DNA of 64,000 nt from Acrocarpospora pleiomorpha (GCF_009687885.1 NZ_BLAF01000015.1:1-64000); one strand, 5' to 3'; counted from the stretch's first letter, positions 26,567 to 36,138 are shown. Made by a program: numbers and translations. Notes: generated from the sequence alone by a model not told the origin.

Positions 26567-27289
26567 TCAGTGGGGCAGGGCCAGGGTCGACCGGAAGGCC
26601 TGGGCGTCGAAAGCGCCGCCCAGGCTCGGGCCGAGTGAGCGGTGCGCCAGTTCGAGGAATTTCCCCGCCGAGAGGTCGCCCGCCGCTTCGGGGAGGGCGC
26701 CCGTCAGGGGGCGGGCGGCCAGCATTTCGAGGTCGGGGACGTTGCAGCGGTCGGCCAGGCCGGGATCGCGCGGCCAGGAGCCGATGACCACGCCCGCCAG
26801 TTCAAGACCACGATGGGCGAGCACTTCCAGTGTCAGCGCCGTGTGATTCAGCGTGCCCAGGCCCGAGCGCGCCACCACCAGAACCGGCACCTTCAGCGCG
26901 TGGGCGAGATCGGCGATCGTGCCGCCCTCTTCGTCGAAGCGAACGAGAAGACCGCCCGCGCCTTCGACGAGGACCAGCCGATGGGATTCGGCCAATTCGG
27001 TGATTCGGGATGCCGCCGAACTCAGGGAGAGCGGAGGCAAGCCGGAGACGCGCGCGGACGCGGCAGGGGAGAGGGGGTCCGGGTAGCGGGCGAACTCGAA
27101 AGTCGTCGTCACGCCCGCAAGGCGGATGATCTCGTCCAGATCCCCGGGCTCTCCGGGCCCGACCCCGGTCTGGGCGGGCTTCACCACCGCCACAGAGGAA
27201 CCTCGCGCCATGGCCAAAGCCGCTATCGCCGCAGTGACCACCGTCTTGCCGACACCCGTATCGGTTCCCGTAACCACGAGCACACTCAT
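26567..27289 (-). CDS. bioD: Dethiobiotin synthetase
   Basis: A 240-aa ATP-dependent enzyme that closes the ureido ring of biotin. The P-loop is TGTDTGVGKT at the N terminus; VVKPAQTG, the VEGAGGLLV motif and VIGSWP follow in standard order. The ATG at 27289 is right for the family although the frame is open further upstream. It is transcribed in the same direction as bioF and the DasR-like gene, 200 bases downstream of the latter. Confidence 0.93.
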   Translation of the reverse strand: MSVLVVTGTDTGVGKTVVTAAIAALAMARGSSVAVVKPAQTGVGPGEPGDLDEIIRLAGVTTTFEFARYPDPLSPAASARVSGLPPLSLSSAASRITELAESHRLVLVEGAGGLLVRFDEEGGTIADLAHALKVPVLVVARSGLGTLNHTALTLEVLAHRGLELAGVVIGSWPRDPGLADRCNVPDLEMLAARPLTGALPEAAGDLSAGKFLELAHRSLGPSLGGAFDAQAFRSTLALPH

Positions 27290-27488
27290 TCGCCCCACCT
27301 TAGGCGCAACGATGTCACCAGGAGTGACCCTGACGCCGATCTCATCGGGACCGGAGACCGCCAGGAGGCTCATTCAGCCGGCGCTGGGCAGACGTTGCGG
27401 CGGGGACCGGTCGCACGGGGTGAGCCCTGGTGGAGGAGAGGCGCGGGCGCGATGGTCGGGTTGGAAGCGGCGGAGCCGTAACGAGAAA

Positions 27489-28208
27489 TTACGGTCGACG
27501 CAGCCGGGTGACGAATTTGTAGCGGTCGCCTCGGTAGAGGGATTGGGCCCATTCGACGGGGTTGCCGTCGGCGTCGAAGGCGTGGCGGGTGAGCAGGAGC
27601 ATGGGGAGGCCGACGTCTACGCCGAGGACCTGGGCGTCGTAGGGGGTGGCGAGGACGGTTTCGATGATTTCCTCGGCGTCGGTGAGGCGGACGCTGTAGG
27701 CGTTGTGGAGGGTTTCGTAGAGAGAGGGGTGGCCTTCGAGTTCGCGGCGCAGGCGGGGGAAGCGGCGGGCGGACAGGTGGGTGGTGTCGATGGACATGGG
27801 TTCGCCGTTGGCGAGGCGGAGGCGGTGGATGCGCAGGACGCGGCCGCCGGGGTTGATGGCGAGGCGGCGGCCGAGGGCCTCGTCGGCGGTGATGTAGCTG
27901 ATGTCCAGGATCTTGGTGTCGGGCTCGAGGCCGACGGTGCGCAGGTCCTGGATGTAGGAGGTGAGCTGGAGCACCTGGGCGACCTTGGGCTGGGCGACGA
28001 AGGTGCCCTTGCCCTGGATGCGGAGCAGGCGGCCCTCGACGACCAGTTCGGTGAGCGCCTGCCGTACCGTCGTGCGGGAGGTTTCGAAGCGGACGGCGAG
28101 CGTGCGCTCCGGCGGAAGGGCGCTGCCGGCCGACAGGCTCTTGGTCAGTTCGAGCAGGCTGCGCTTGACGTCGTAGTACTTCGGCACCCGGGGAGTGTCT
28201 TCGGTCAC
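27489..28208 (-). CDS. GntR/HutC-family regulator, DasR-like
   Basis: A 239-aa regulator: winged helix ([20 protein letters not shown]) followed by a UTRA effector domain. From memory it matches Streptomyces DasR, the N-acetylglucosamine regulator, over nearly the whole length ([48 protein letters not shown]). The start overlaps the bioF stop (ATGA), so it is coupled to a biotin gene rather than to amino-sugar genes. Either it is a paralogue with a biotin-related role or the true DasR in an unusual place. No dre-type site was seen in the short region upstream of bioF. Confidence 0.85.
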   Translation of the reverse strand: MTEDTPRVPKYYDVKRSLLELTKSLSAGSALPPERTLAVRFETSRTTVRQALTELVVEGRLLRIQGKGTFVAQPKVAQVLQLTSYIQDLRTVGLEPDTKILDISYITADEALGRRLAINPGGRVLRIHRLRLANGEPMSIDTTHLSARRFPRLRRELEGHPSLYETLHNAYSVRLTDAEEIIETVLATPYDAQVLGVDVGLPMLLLTRHAFDADGNPVEWAQSLYRGDRYKFVTRLRRP

Positions 28209-29353
28209 GCGGTCACCTTCGTTCCGGCCACGGCGGCGAGCGCGCGCCCGATCACCGCGAGATCATCGCACCCCAGATTGGCCCGAGCGGTCAACCTTAG
28301 ACAAGAGCGACCTTGCGGGACGGAAGGGGGGCGGAAACATCCGACTCGCACCCCGTGCTCCGCGCAGAGCGCGGCGGCGGCCAGCGCGGCCTGGGGCGCG
28401 CCGAGCACCACGGGCACCACGGCGGCGGCCGGTTCCGCGCTCTCCAGGCCGAGCTCGCGGGCCAGCGCGGCCAGCTCCCGGGCCCGGGCCCTGGCCTGTT
28501 CCGGCAGGTCAGCGTCCTGCTCCAGGATCTCGACCGCGGCCAGCGCGGCCCCGGCGCAGGCGGGCGCGAGGCCGGTGTCGAAGATGAAGGAGCGGCCGGT
28601 GTCGATCAGCGTGTCGATGACGTCGGGTCCACCCAGCACGGCGCCGCCCTGCGCGCCCAGGGACTTCGACAACGTGACGGTTCTCACAATTGTAGGATTC
28701 CCCGCAAGTCCGGCTTCGTGCACCGCGCCGCGTCCGTGTTCTCCGACAACGCCGAGTGCGTGCGCCTCGTCCACGACCAGCAGCGCCCCATGCCGTACGG
28801 CTGCCGCGTGCAACCCCGGCAGCGGCGCCAGATCCCCGTCCACCGAGAAGACCGAGTCGGTCACCACGATCGCCCGCTCCTCGGACCGTTCCCGCAGCGC
28901 CCGCTCGACGGCGGCCACGTCCCCGTGCGGCGTGACCACGACGCGGGCCCTGGCCAGCCGGCAGGCGTCCACGAGGGAGGCGTGGTTGCCCGCGTCGGAG
29001 ACCACCAGCCCGCCCCGCCCCAGCGTCGCCACCGCCGCCAGGTTGGCCAGGTAGCCGGAGGAGAACACCAGCGCCCTGGGCGCCAGCGTGAAGGCGGCCA
29101 GCCGCTCCTCCAGCTCGGCGTGGAGCAGCGTGGTCCCGGTGACCAGGCGGGACCCGGTCGAGCCCGTGCCCCACTCCCGGGTGGCCCGTACGGCGGCCTC
29201 GACCAGGCGCGGATCCCTGGACAGGCCCAGGTAGTCGTTGGAGGCCAGATCGAGCAGCCCGTCATGGCCGGGGTCGCGCGGGCGCAGCATCCGCCGCAGC
29301 CCGGCCCGCTCGCGTGCCGCCGTGTCCGCCCGCAACTGGTCCAGGGGTTTCAT
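28205..29353 (-). CDS. bioF: 8-amino-7-oxononanoate synthase
   Basis: A 382-aa PLP-dependent enzyme of the alpha-oxoamine synthase family that condenses pimeloyl-thioester with alanine. Landmarks are [43 protein letters not shown] and the PLP Lys in [11 protein letters not shown]. The ATG at 29353 gives the expected N terminus. It is divergent from the kinase gene with a 67-base gap. Confidence 0.93.
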   Translation of the reverse strand: MKPLDQLRADTAARERAGLRRMLRPRDPGHDGLLDLASNDYLGLSRDPRLVEAAVRATREWGTGSTGSRLVTGTTLLHAELEERLAAFTLAPRALVFSSGYLANLAAVATLGRGGLVVSDAGNHASLVDACRLARARVVVTPHGDVAAVERALRERSEERAIVVTDSVFSVDGDLAPLPGLHAAAVRHGALLVVDEAHALGVVGEHGRGAVHEAGLAGNPTIVRTVTLSKSLGAQGGAVLGGPDVIDTLIDTGRSFIFDTGLAPACAGAALAAVEILEQDADLPEQARARARELAALARELGLESAEPAAAVVPVVLGAPQAALAAAALCAEHGVRVGCFRPPSVPQGRSCLRLTARANLGCDDLAVIGRALAAVAGTKVTA

Positions 29354-29420
29354 GCAGGCATCTTGCCAGGTCGTGTATGTCGATTCGCTTTCGACCCGGC
29401 GTAGCACGCATCATGCACAG

Positions 29421-30878
29421 GTGCCCACCCTTAGCGATCTGGTCGTCAAACACAGTGCACTCGACGCGGCCGACCTCGAATGGATGCACTCGCTGGTCTC
29501 GGACTGGCAGTTGCTCGCCGACCTGTCCTTCGCCGACCTGATCCTGTGGATCCCCGGCAGGGACGGGTGGATCGCGGTCGCCCAGATGCGCCCGACCACC
29601 GGTCCCACCGTCTATCACGACGACGTCGTCGGCTCGGTGGTGGCCAAGGGGGAGCGGCCGCTGATCGAGACGGCCTGGAACGAGCGCCGGATCTGCCGGG
29701 AGGGCGACCCCGACTGGTCGACCGGGGTGCCGGTGCGGGAGGAGACGATCCCGGTGCGGCGGTCGCTGGAGGGCGACTTCATCGCGGTCATCCAGCGGTC
29801 CACGAACCTGTCGTCGGCGCGTACGCCGTCGCGGTTGGAGCTCACCTACCTGCAGAGCGCCTCGGATCTGGCCCAGATGGTGTCGGAGGGGCGGTTCCCG
29901 TTCGCGGAGGCCGAGCCGATGCTGGTCAGGTCGCCCCGGGTGGGGGACGGGCTGCTGCGGCTCGATCGGGCCGGGCGGGTGACGTACGCGTCGCCGAACG
30001 CGCTGTCGGCCTACCGGCGGCTGGGGCTGCACGCCGATCTGGTCGGCTCGGAGTTGGGGAAGACGACGGCGGAGCTCTGCTATCGGGATGAGCCGATCAA
30101 CGAGGATCTGATGCTGGTGGCCAGCGGGAAGGCGCCGCGCGAGACCGAGGTGGAGAAGGGTGGCACGGTCGTGCAGCTGCGGGCCATCCCGCTGATCGTG
30201 GGCGGCGGGCGGATCGGCGCGCTGGTCCTGGTCCGGGACGTGACCGAGCTGCGGCGGCGGGAGCGCGAGCTGCTCACCAAGGACGCCACCATCCGGGAGA
30301 TCCACCATCGGGTGAAGAACAACCTGCAGACGGTGGCGGCGCTGCTGCGGCTGCAGGCGCGCCGGATGCGCATGCCGGAGGGCCGGGAGGCGCTGGAGGA
30401 GGCGGTCCGGCGGGTCGGCTCCATCGCGATCGTGCACGAGACGCTGGCCCAGATGCCGGAGGAACTGGTCGAGTTCGACGACATCGCGGACCGGGTCATC
30501 CAGATGACCGCGGAGGTGTCGGTCACGCCCGCCATGGTCCGGCGGGTGGGGTCGTTCGGCATCCTGCCGGCGGCGGTGGCGACGCCGATCGCGATGGTTC
30601 TCACCGAGCTGCTGCAGAATGCGGTCGAGCACGGTTTCGCGCATCAGACCGGAAAGGTGGAGGTGCTCGTCTCGCGCGATCAGGACCTGCTGGAGGTGGT
30701 CGTCGCCGACGAGGGCCGTGGTCTGCCGGATGATTTCGATCTGGAGGTCAGCGCCAACCTCGGCCTGCAGATCGTACGGACGCTGGTAGTGGGAGAACTG
30801 TCGGGCCGGTTGGGGATCGCGCCTCGACCGGAGGGCGGCACAGAGGTCTCGCTCAGCATCCCAGTCAGTCCTGCGTGA
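29421..30878 (+). CDS. pdtaS: PdtaS-type sensor histidine kinase
   Basis: A 485-aa soluble kinase. GAF-like N-terminal domain (ADLSFADLILWIP), a PAS domain (RLDRAGRVTYASPNALSAYRR), then a HisKA_2/HWE-type dimerisation region with the phospho-His in REIHHRVKNNLQTVAALLRL and an HATPase domain (LTELLQNAVEHGF, GRGLPDDF). The order and these motifs match mycobacterial PdtaS (Rv3220c), which signals to the ANTAR RNA-binding regulator PdtaR. No PdtaR gene lies nearby. The GTG at 29421 has no ribosome site and may be leaderless. Confidence 0.87.
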   Translation: MPTLSDLVVKHSALDAADLEWMHSLVSDWQLLADLSFADLILWIPGRDGWIAVAQMRPTTGPTVYHDDVVGSVVAKGERPLIETAWNERRICREGDPDWSTGVPVREETIPVRRSLEGDFIAVIQRSTNLSSARTPSRLELTYLQSASDLAQMVSEGRFPFAEAEPMLVRSPRVGDGLLRLDRAGRVTYASPNALSAYRRLGLHADLVGSELGKTTAELCYRDEPINEDLMLVASGKAPRETEVEKGGTVVQLRAIPLIVGGGRIGALVLVRDVTELRRRERELLTKDATIREIHHRVKNNLQTVAALLRLQARRMRMPEGREALEEAVRRVGSIAIVHETLAQMPEELVEFDDIADRVIQMTAEVSVTPAMVRRVGSFGILPAAVATPIAMVLTELLQNAVEHGFAHQTGKVEVLVSRDQDLLEVVVADEGRGLPDDFDLEVSANLGLQIVRTLVVGELSGRLGIAPRPEGGTEVSLSIPVSPA

Positions 30879-30970
30879 GCGTCTGCCGGTGAATGTCGCC
30901 GAATGTCGTATGACAAATGACATTCACCGGAATTGACGCGGGGGTCGGCCCGCGTCGGTGATGTCTAAAC

Positions 30971-31225
30971 TCAGGCGTTGGCGCGGGCGCGGGCGCGAGC
31001 CACGCGGCGCTTTACGGCGCGGCGTTCGTCTTCGCTCAAGCCGCCCCAGACGCCGGCGTCCTGGCCGGATTCGAGGGCCCACTTGAGGCAGTGCTCGCTG
31101 ACCGTGCACGAACGGCAGACGGCCTTGGCCTCTTCGATCTGCATCAGCGCGGGCCCGGTGTTGCCGATCGGGAAGAACAGCTCGGGGTCCACGTCACGGC
31201 AGGCAGCGCGGTGGCGCCAGTCCAT
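30971..31225 (-). CDS. WhiB-family iron-sulfur regulator (WblE/WhiB1-like)
   Basis: An 84-aa protein with four cluster cysteines (C9, C37, C40, C46), the GVWGG turn and a basic C-terminal DNA-binding tail (RRAVKRRVARARARA). The start MDWRHRAACRDVDPELFFP is typical for WblE/WhiB1. The ATG at 31225 has a well-spaced GGAG, deciding against a GTG three codons earlier. About 270 bases upstream hold no gene and presumably its promoter; I see nothing else identifiable there. Confidence 0.93.
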   Translation of the reverse strand: MDWRHRAACRDVDPELFFPIGNTGPALMQIEEAKAVCRSCTVSEHCLKWALESGQDAGVWGGLSEDERRAVKRRVARARARANA

Positions 31226-31498
31226 GCGTTCCACTCCTTCGTAAGTGGAGCCTCCGCGGCTCCTGCACCTTTGTGAACTCTTTCACTAACTGGGGCGAAC
31301 GCTTGCCCCCCGGAGTCGGGGCCAGTGTCCGCCGATTGATCGCCGGGGACCCTCCGGAAGCTGTGGCTCCCGCAAAGGTCCTACGTTCCGACGTCGCGTT
31401 CAGCCTTTCAGGCACGTCTAGCGCACACAAGAGGTTTGGGAGAACGTTTTGCCTGTTATAGCTGTCGGATGCGTCACACTATGACGGCATGTAACGGG

Positions 31499-32467
31499 CT
31501 AGACCAGAACTTGTAACGCGTCCGGGATAGAGCGAAAAACCACCCGTTCCCGTTCCCCCAGGTAATCGCCGTCAAGCTGGAAAGCGACCGGCCGTTCCGC
31601 CGACAGGGTGAACTCGGCCTCGTCATGCGCCTGAACGAGGTGTTTACCTGCCGGCAACCCGGAACGCTCTCCGACGATCTGCCGGAAGAGCCTCAGCATG
31701 GCAGGCAACCCCATGCGCTGCAGGCCGATCAGGTCCAAACCCGTGTCGAATCCCGCCCACGGCGTCGGATTGACCGGACGGTTGCCGACATACGTCCACG
31801 GCGCCGTGTTCGACACGATCGCCTGGAAGATCCCGCGATCGTCGGCGAAGCCCGGCCGCCGCAGGGTCATCGCGGGATGCCGCCGGTCTGTCATGAAATA
31901 GTGCCGCAGCGCGGTGTGCACGTAGAGCGTCGGGGAAGCCCGGTAACCCGCGCTCCGCAGGCCTTCCACCGCCCTGATGACCTCGGCGTCCCAGCCGAGC
32001 CCGGCACAGAAGGTGAAGTACCGGGACCCGCGGTCCGCCATCGGCAGCCCGCCGTTCCCCAGGGTCTCGTCCAGGTCCCAGGCAGCCTGGCCCAGGCTGA
32101 TCGTCCGGCGGCGACCGTCGCGCAGGGCCTCCAGGATGGCGCCGGTGGCCTCGATCGGGTGGTTCGGCAGGCCCAGCGCCCGGGCCAGCACGTTCGCGCT
32201 GCCCCCCGGGATGATGATGAGCGCGGGCCGCACCTCGTCGGCCATCAGCCCGTTGGCCACCTCGTTGACCGTGCCGTCCCCGCCCAGTACGGCTACCGCG
32301 TCGAAACCCTTGGCCCCGGCCGTACTCGCCAGAACGGCGGCGTGACCGCGATAGCCGGTTTCCTCGACGGTGAGGTCCACCGCGGCGCCCAGCGCCCGGA
32401 GGAGCACGTCGCGGGAGCGCCGGTTGGTGGAGGTCGCCTTGGGATTGACCAGGAGTAGAGCCCGCAT
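31499..32467 (-). CDS. Diacylglycerol/lipid kinase family protein
   Basis: A 322-aa protein of the DAGK catalytic family. N-terminal LLLVNPKA, the nucleotide motif VLGGDGTVNEVANGL and IPGGSANVLARALGLP are intact. Members phosphorylate diacylglycerol, sphingosine-like lipids or other polyols at the membrane; the substrate is unknown here. No transmembrane segment is present. Confidence 0.88.
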   Translation of the reverse strand: MRALLLVNPKATSTNRRSRDVLLRALGAAVDLTVEETGYRGHAAVLASTAGAKGFDAVAVLGGDGTVNEVANGLMADEVRPALIIIPGGSANVLARALGLPNHPIEATGAILEALRDGRRRTISLGQAAWDLDETLGNGGLPMADRGSRYFTFCAGLGWDAEVIRAVEGLRSAGYRASPTLYVHTALRHYFMTDRRHPAMTLRRPGFADDRGIFQAIVSNTAPWTYVGNRPVNPTPWAGFDTGLDLIGLQRMGLPAMLRLFRQIVGERSGLPAGKHLVQAHDEAEFTLSAERPVAFQLDGDYLGERERVVFRSIPDALQVLV

Positions 32468-32502
32468 GCCTGAAGGTTAGACCAGCGGTAGGGTCGGCAA
32501 CT

Positions 32503-32880
32503 GTGTCGAATCGTCCGGTGACCTTGACCGTGGCAGCCGCCGTCCTGGCCCTCGAAGGCCTGACCGCCCTGGTGTGGGGGGGCTATGCCGGCTACGAGAT
32601 CGTGATCGGCAAGGCCGAGGATGTGCCGAGCGCGCTCGCGCTGGCCGGGTTCTGCGTCGCGGTGGGAGCGGGTTTCGGCTGGGTGGCCCTGGCCGTGTGG
32701 CGCGCGCTGCGGTGGAGCCGCGGCCCGGCCGTGGTGGCCCAGATCTTCCTGCTGCCGCTGGCGGTCAACCTGATCCAGGCCGAGCAGTACGGGTGGGGGA
32801 TCCCCCTGGTGGCCGCCGCCGCGGTCGCCCTGGTCACGCTGCTCGCCCCGCAGTCCACCCAGGCCCTGATGGACGAGTGA
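32503..32880 (+). CDS. Small integral membrane protein
   Basis: A 125-aa protein with four hydrophobic segments and short loops, starting with GTG at 32503. No enzymatic motif. It is divergent from the lipid kinase with a 35-base gap. Function unknown. Confidence 0.7.
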   Translation: MSNRPVTLTVAAAVLALEGLTALVWGGYAGYEIVIGKAEDVPSALALAGFCVAVGAGFGWVALAVWRALRWSRGPAVVAQIFLLPLAVNLIQAEQYGWGIPLVAAAAVALVTLLAPQSTQALMDE

Positions 32881-32891
32881 CGGGCCCTGCC

Positions 32892-32922
32892 GGGCAGTCC
32901 CTCGCTGATGGCGGCACTGCCC
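32892..32922. terminator. Hairpin between convergent genes
   Basis: GGGCAGT at 32892-32898 pairs with ACTGCCC at 32916-32922 across a 17-base loop. It lies between the convergent membrane-protein and Roadblock genes. The stem is short, so this is a weak call. Confidence 0.35.
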
Positions 32923-32936
32923 AGCCGGGCGGGGGA

Positions 32937-33302
32937 TCAGAGCGAGAGCTCGCGCTCGATGCGCTTGAGGTGGTGGCGGGCCAGCGCCAGGTTGGCGCGC
33001 TCCCGGTCCAGGACCAGGTAGAGGAAGAGCTGCCCGCCGGGCGCGGCCAGCAGCCGGATGATGTGGTACTGCTTGTTCAGCGTGATGAGGATGTCCTCGA
33101 TCGTGTCGTCGAGCGCCAGCGAGGCCATGGTCCGCAGCTTGGCACGGACCACATCGGTGTTACCGGCGGACGCCACCTCCAGATCGAGGCCCCTCCCCCC
33201 GCCGATCGTCCCGAGGGACATGCCGCTCCCGTAGTCCACCAGCGACGCGCCCAGCGCGCCGTCGATGGCCATGGCTTCCTTCAGTGCGGTTTCGATGTTC
33301 AT
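32937..33302 (-). CDS. Roadblock/LC7 domain protein
   Basis: A 121-aa single-domain protein (MNIETALKEAMAIDGALGAS, LLAAPGGQLFLYLVLDRERA). Roadblock proteins dimerise and in bacteria often act as GTPase-activating partners of small Ras-like GTPases, as in conservon systems. No GTPase gene is adjacent. It is divergent from the PATAN-like gene at 33514, with a second Roadblock gene after that. The 211-base gap between 33302 and 33514 shows no further gene. Confidence 0.82.
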   Translation of the reverse strand: MNIETALKEAMAIDGALGASLVDYGSGMSLGTIGGGRGLDLEVASAGNTDVVRAKLRTMASLALDDTIEDILITLNKQYHIIRLLAAPGGQLFLYLVLDRERANLALARHHLKRIERELSL

Positions 33303-33513
33303 AACGCTCTTTCGACTCAGCGGGTGATCCAGAAGATTCGGCCCAGTAGGGGGATTTTTGGTGTCACCCGCTCTTGCAGTTGTAGGGACATAAAGTACTC
33401 TTGCGGCCTCAGATAGTGAAGGGGACATAGTGTGCAGAGTGACAACACCTCCGGTTAGGACCTTCTGACCAAATCTCGACCCCCCGACCGGCACCATCAC
33501 GCAGGACGTCAAC

Positions 33514-34425
33514 GTGAACGGGCAATACTCCACCGGCCTCTCCACCCCCTCCACCGCGTCGTTGGACGACCTCGGCCCTGTCGGGACGATGTTGCGCGAG
33601 CACGGGCGAGCCAAACTCTCCGGCCTGCTGCGGATCAGCGGCAGCCCCGGGGGAACCGTGTTCCTCCGCGACGGCCTGATCGTCGCCGCGTCGACCCCTG
33701 CCTCGCCGGGACCCGAGTCGCTCCTGCTGCGCTCGGGCCGGGTCAGCGAGGAAGCCTGGAACCTGGCCTTCACCGCCGGCGCCCCGTCCGGCCACCTGGC
33801 CGCCGAACTGGTCGCGCAGAGCGCCATCGGCTCGGCCGGGCTCGAGGTGGTGTGCCTGTCCGCGATCTTCGACGCGGTGTTCGCGATGGAGCTGTTCGGC
33901 GCGGAGACCTGCGAGCCCGAGACGACCGGGCCGCACGGGCTGCTCCCGCCGTTACCGGTGCTCCCCGGGATCACCAGCGATCGGCTGGTCCGGGATCTGA
34001 CCCGCCGGATGGCCATGACCGCGGTGTGGCAGGAGATCGGCGTCTACGCGCAGTGCCGCCCGAAGGCGATCCGGCCGCTCCCCGAGCCGTCCCTGCCGGT
34101 CGAGAAGATCCGCCACGACGTGCTGCTCAAGTGCAACGGGCGCAGAACCCCCCGCGACATCGCCTTCGTGCTCGGCCAGGGCCTGTACGTGATCATGCAG
34201 GAGATCGCCTCACTGGTGGAGGCCGGCGTACTGGACTCAGGCTCGCCGGCAGCACCCAAGACCGTGTCCGCCGAAGACCCGACAAAACTCCCCACGCTGC
34301 CGCAGCGCCGCCGGGGGGCCAGCAAGGTCGCCAAAGCAGTGCCCCCACGTCCCGGCCGCTCGACGCTCGGCCCGCGCATCCCACCTGACCTCACGGTGCG
34401 CCCAGAGGAAGACCCCGAAACCTGA
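33514..34425 (+). CDS. DUF4388/PATAN-like regulatory protein
   Basis: A 303-aa protein. The first ~120 residues (LREHGRAKLSGLLRISGSPG, VFLRDGLIVAASTP) resemble the DUF4388/PATAN fold linked with Roadblock and two-component signalling. The C-terminal ~60 residues are Pro/Arg-rich and disordered. GTG at 33514 with AGGA eight bases upstream. It sits between two Roadblock genes, suggesting a joint signalling module. Confidence 0.7.
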   Translation: MNGQYSTGLSTPSTASLDDLGPVGTMLREHGRAKLSGLLRISGSPGGTVFLRDGLIVAASTPASPGPESLLLRSGRVSEEAWNLAFTAGAPSGHLAAELVAQSAIGSAGLEVVCLSAIFDAVFAMELFGAETCEPETTGPHGLLPPLPVLPGITSDRLVRDLTRRMAMTAVWQEIGVYAQCRPKAIRPLPEPSLPVEKIRHDVLLKCNGRRTPRDIAFVLGQGLYVIMQEIASLVEAGVLDSGSPAAPKTVSAEDPTKLPTLPQRRRGASKVAKAVPPRPGRSTLGPRIPPDLTVRPEEDPET

Positions 34426-34495
34426 CACCTGTCCACCGGGCCGTACGAGGGCGACCCAGCACCACTTACCGCACCAAGAAATAGAAGGTCAGAAC

Positions 34496-34876
34496 ATGAC
34501 GCACAACGCGTTACTTTCCGAGTTGCATTCGCTGCGCGACCAGGTCACGGGGGTGATGGAGTCCGCCGTCGCCACCGTCGACGGGCTGCTGGTCGTCGCC
34601 GACACCGATGGGGCGCGGCCGGAGGTGGTGTCCGCGCTCGCCGCCGCCACGCTGGGCCTGGGCAAGCGTACGGGGCACGAGGTCGGCATGGGCGAACTGC
34701 GCGAGGTGGTGATCCGCTGTCGCGGCGGGTACATCGTCGTCTACGCGGTGGGACAGGTCGCGTTGCTCGCGGTGCTGGCCGACGAGGGCCTCGACGTCAC
34801 CCGCCTGCACATCGAGTCCCGCCCCGCCGTGGAACGTCTCGGCGCCCTGCTGACCCGGGAGCACAGCACGAACTGA
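34496..34876 (+). CDS. Roadblock/LC7 domain protein
   Basis: A 126-aa protein with the Roadblock fold (VTGVMESAVATVDGLLVVAD, REVVIRCRGGYIVVYAVGQV). It lies 70 bases after the PATAN-like gene in the same direction. It differs from the minus-strand Roadblock gene at 32937, so the locus holds two non-identical members. A cytoplasmic regulatory role is probable. Confidence 0.8.
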   Translation: MTHNALLSELHSLRDQVTGVMESAVATVDGLLVVADTDGARPEVVSALAAATLGLGKRTGHEVGMGELREVVIRCRGGYIVVYAVGQVALLAVLADEGLDVTRLHIESRPAVERLGALLTREHSTN

Positions 34877-34890
34877 CGGGGACGGGTCGG

Positions 34891-34916
34891 CCGCGCGCAC
34901 CTCGCCGTGCGCGCGG
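34891..34916. terminator. Bidirectional terminator between Roadblock gene and sigma factor gene
   Basis: A perfect 10-bp GC-rich stem (34891-34900 with 34907-34916) with a six-base loop, centred between convergent stops at 34876 and 34919. Confidence 0.65.
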
Positions 34917-34918
34917 TC

Positions 34919-35719
34919 TCAGTCCTCGGCCGTGAGGCCCTCGCGGAGCTGGGTGAGCGTGCGGGCCAGCAACCGCGAGACGTGCATCTGCGAGATGCCC
35001 AGTTCGGTGGCGATCTGGGATTGGGTCATGTTGCCGAAGAACCGCAGCAGCAGGATGCGCTTCTCGCGCGGCGGCAGCCGTTCGAGCAGCGGTTTCAGCG
35101 ACTCGCGGTATTCGACGCCCTCCAGCGACTCATCCACGATGCCCAGCGAGTCGGACACGGCGGGCGCGTCGTCGTCGCCCGAGTCGGGCGCGTCCAGGGA
35201 GACCGTGGAGTAGGCGTTCGCCGACTCCAGGCCCTCCAGGACCTCTTCCTCGGTCATCTGCAGGTGCGCGGCCAGCTCGGCCACGGTGGGCGCGCGGCCC
35301 TCTCGCTGGGAGAGCTCGCTGATCGCCTTGGTCAGCGACAGCTTGAGCTCCTGCAGGCGGCGCGGCACCCGGACCGCCCAGCCCTTGTCGCGGAAGTGCC
35401 GCTTGATCTCGCCGACGATGGTCGGTGTCGCGTACGTCGAGAACTCCACGCCGCGGGCCAGGTCGAACCGGTCGATCGACTTGATCAGGCCGATCGTGGC
35501 CACCTGGGTCAGGTCGTCGAGCCACTCGCCGCGGTTGCGGAACCTGCGGGCCAGATACTCCACCAGCGGCAGGTGAAGCTCGACGAGCTCGTCGCGGATA
35601 CGCTGGCGGCGCGGGTCGTCGGTCGGCAGCTCCGCCAGCTCTCCGAAGAGCGTGCGCGCGCGCACCCGATCCGGCACGCCGGAGTCGCTGGAGGCCATGG
35701 CACGGGTCCTTTCCGTCAC
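34919..35719 (-). CDS. SigB/SigF-family alternative sigma factor
   Basis: A 266-aa sigma factor with regions 2, 3 and 4: LVEYLARRFRNRGEWLDDLT and GVEFSTYATPTIVGEIKRHF in region 2, RDKGWAVRVPRRLQEL leading into region 3, and ELGISQMHVSRLLARTLTQL in region 4. This is the group 3 stress/sporulation type. Its anti-sigma partner is encoded just upstream with ATGA overlap. Confidence 0.92.
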   Translation of the reverse strand: MTERTRAMASSDSGVPDRVRARTLFGELAELPTDDPRRQRIRDELVELHLPLVEYLARRFRNRGEWLDDLTQVATIGLIKSIDRFDLARGVEFSTYATPTIVGEIKRHFRDKGWAVRVPRRLQELKLSLTKAISELSQREGRAPTVAELAAHLQMTEEEVLEGLESANAYSTVSLDAPDSGDDDAPAVSDSLGIVDESLEGVEYRESLKPLLERLPPREKRILLLRFFGNMTQSQIATELGISQMHVSRLLARTLTQLREGLTAED

Positions 35720-36138
35720 GCCGGCCTCGCCGCGCCTCGCCGCTTGCGCAGCACGATCGCCATGTGATCGGGGGAGTCGGACACGGCGTCGACGTCGTCG
35801 GCGAGTGCGGTGAGCACCATCCAGGCGAAGTCATCGCGTTTGGGCTCGGCGATCCCGACCGTGCTGACCTCGACCCGGATCGACATCTCCTGCCCGGTCA
35901 GCTCGAATTCAGCCGTGAGATCGGTGCCGGGCACCGCCTGCCTGAGCAGCATGGCGCACGCCTCGTCCACCGCGATCCGCAGGTCCTCGATCTCGTCGAG
36001 CGTGAAATCGAGCCGCGCCGCGAGGCCGGCCGTGGCCGTTCTCAGCACGGACAGATAGGCGCTGGCCGCGGGTAGCCGGACGCTCACCGCGTCCCTGATC
36101 CCGGCCAGATCCCCTGTGACATCAGTTGCGTCGGTCAC
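35716..36138 (-). CDS. RsbW-type anti-sigma factor / ATP-binding kinase
   Basis: A 140-aa HATPase-fold protein (DEIEDLRIAVDEACAMLLRQ holds the N-box). GHKL anti-sigma factors bind SigF-like factors and phosphorylate STAS antagonists. The GTG at 36138 has an excellent AGGAGGA site, deciding the start although the frame is open far upstream. It overlaps the sigma gene by four bases. No STAS-domain antagonist gene is visible nearby. Confidence 0.88.
   Translation of the reverse strand: MTDATDVTGDLAGIRDAVSVRLPAASAYLSVLRTATAGLAARLDFTLDEIEDLRIAVDEACAMLLRQAVPGTDLTAEFELTGQEMSIRVEVSTVGIAEPKRDDFAWMVLTALADDVDAVSDSPDHMAIVLRKRRGAARPA

Noticed and set aside
27470..27495. Another copy of the inverted-repeat element (AACGAGAAA after the DasR-like gene)
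   Set aside because: The flanks only form a short CCGTAA/TTACGG hairpin around the motif; the rest of the element is absent. It may be a weak terminator.
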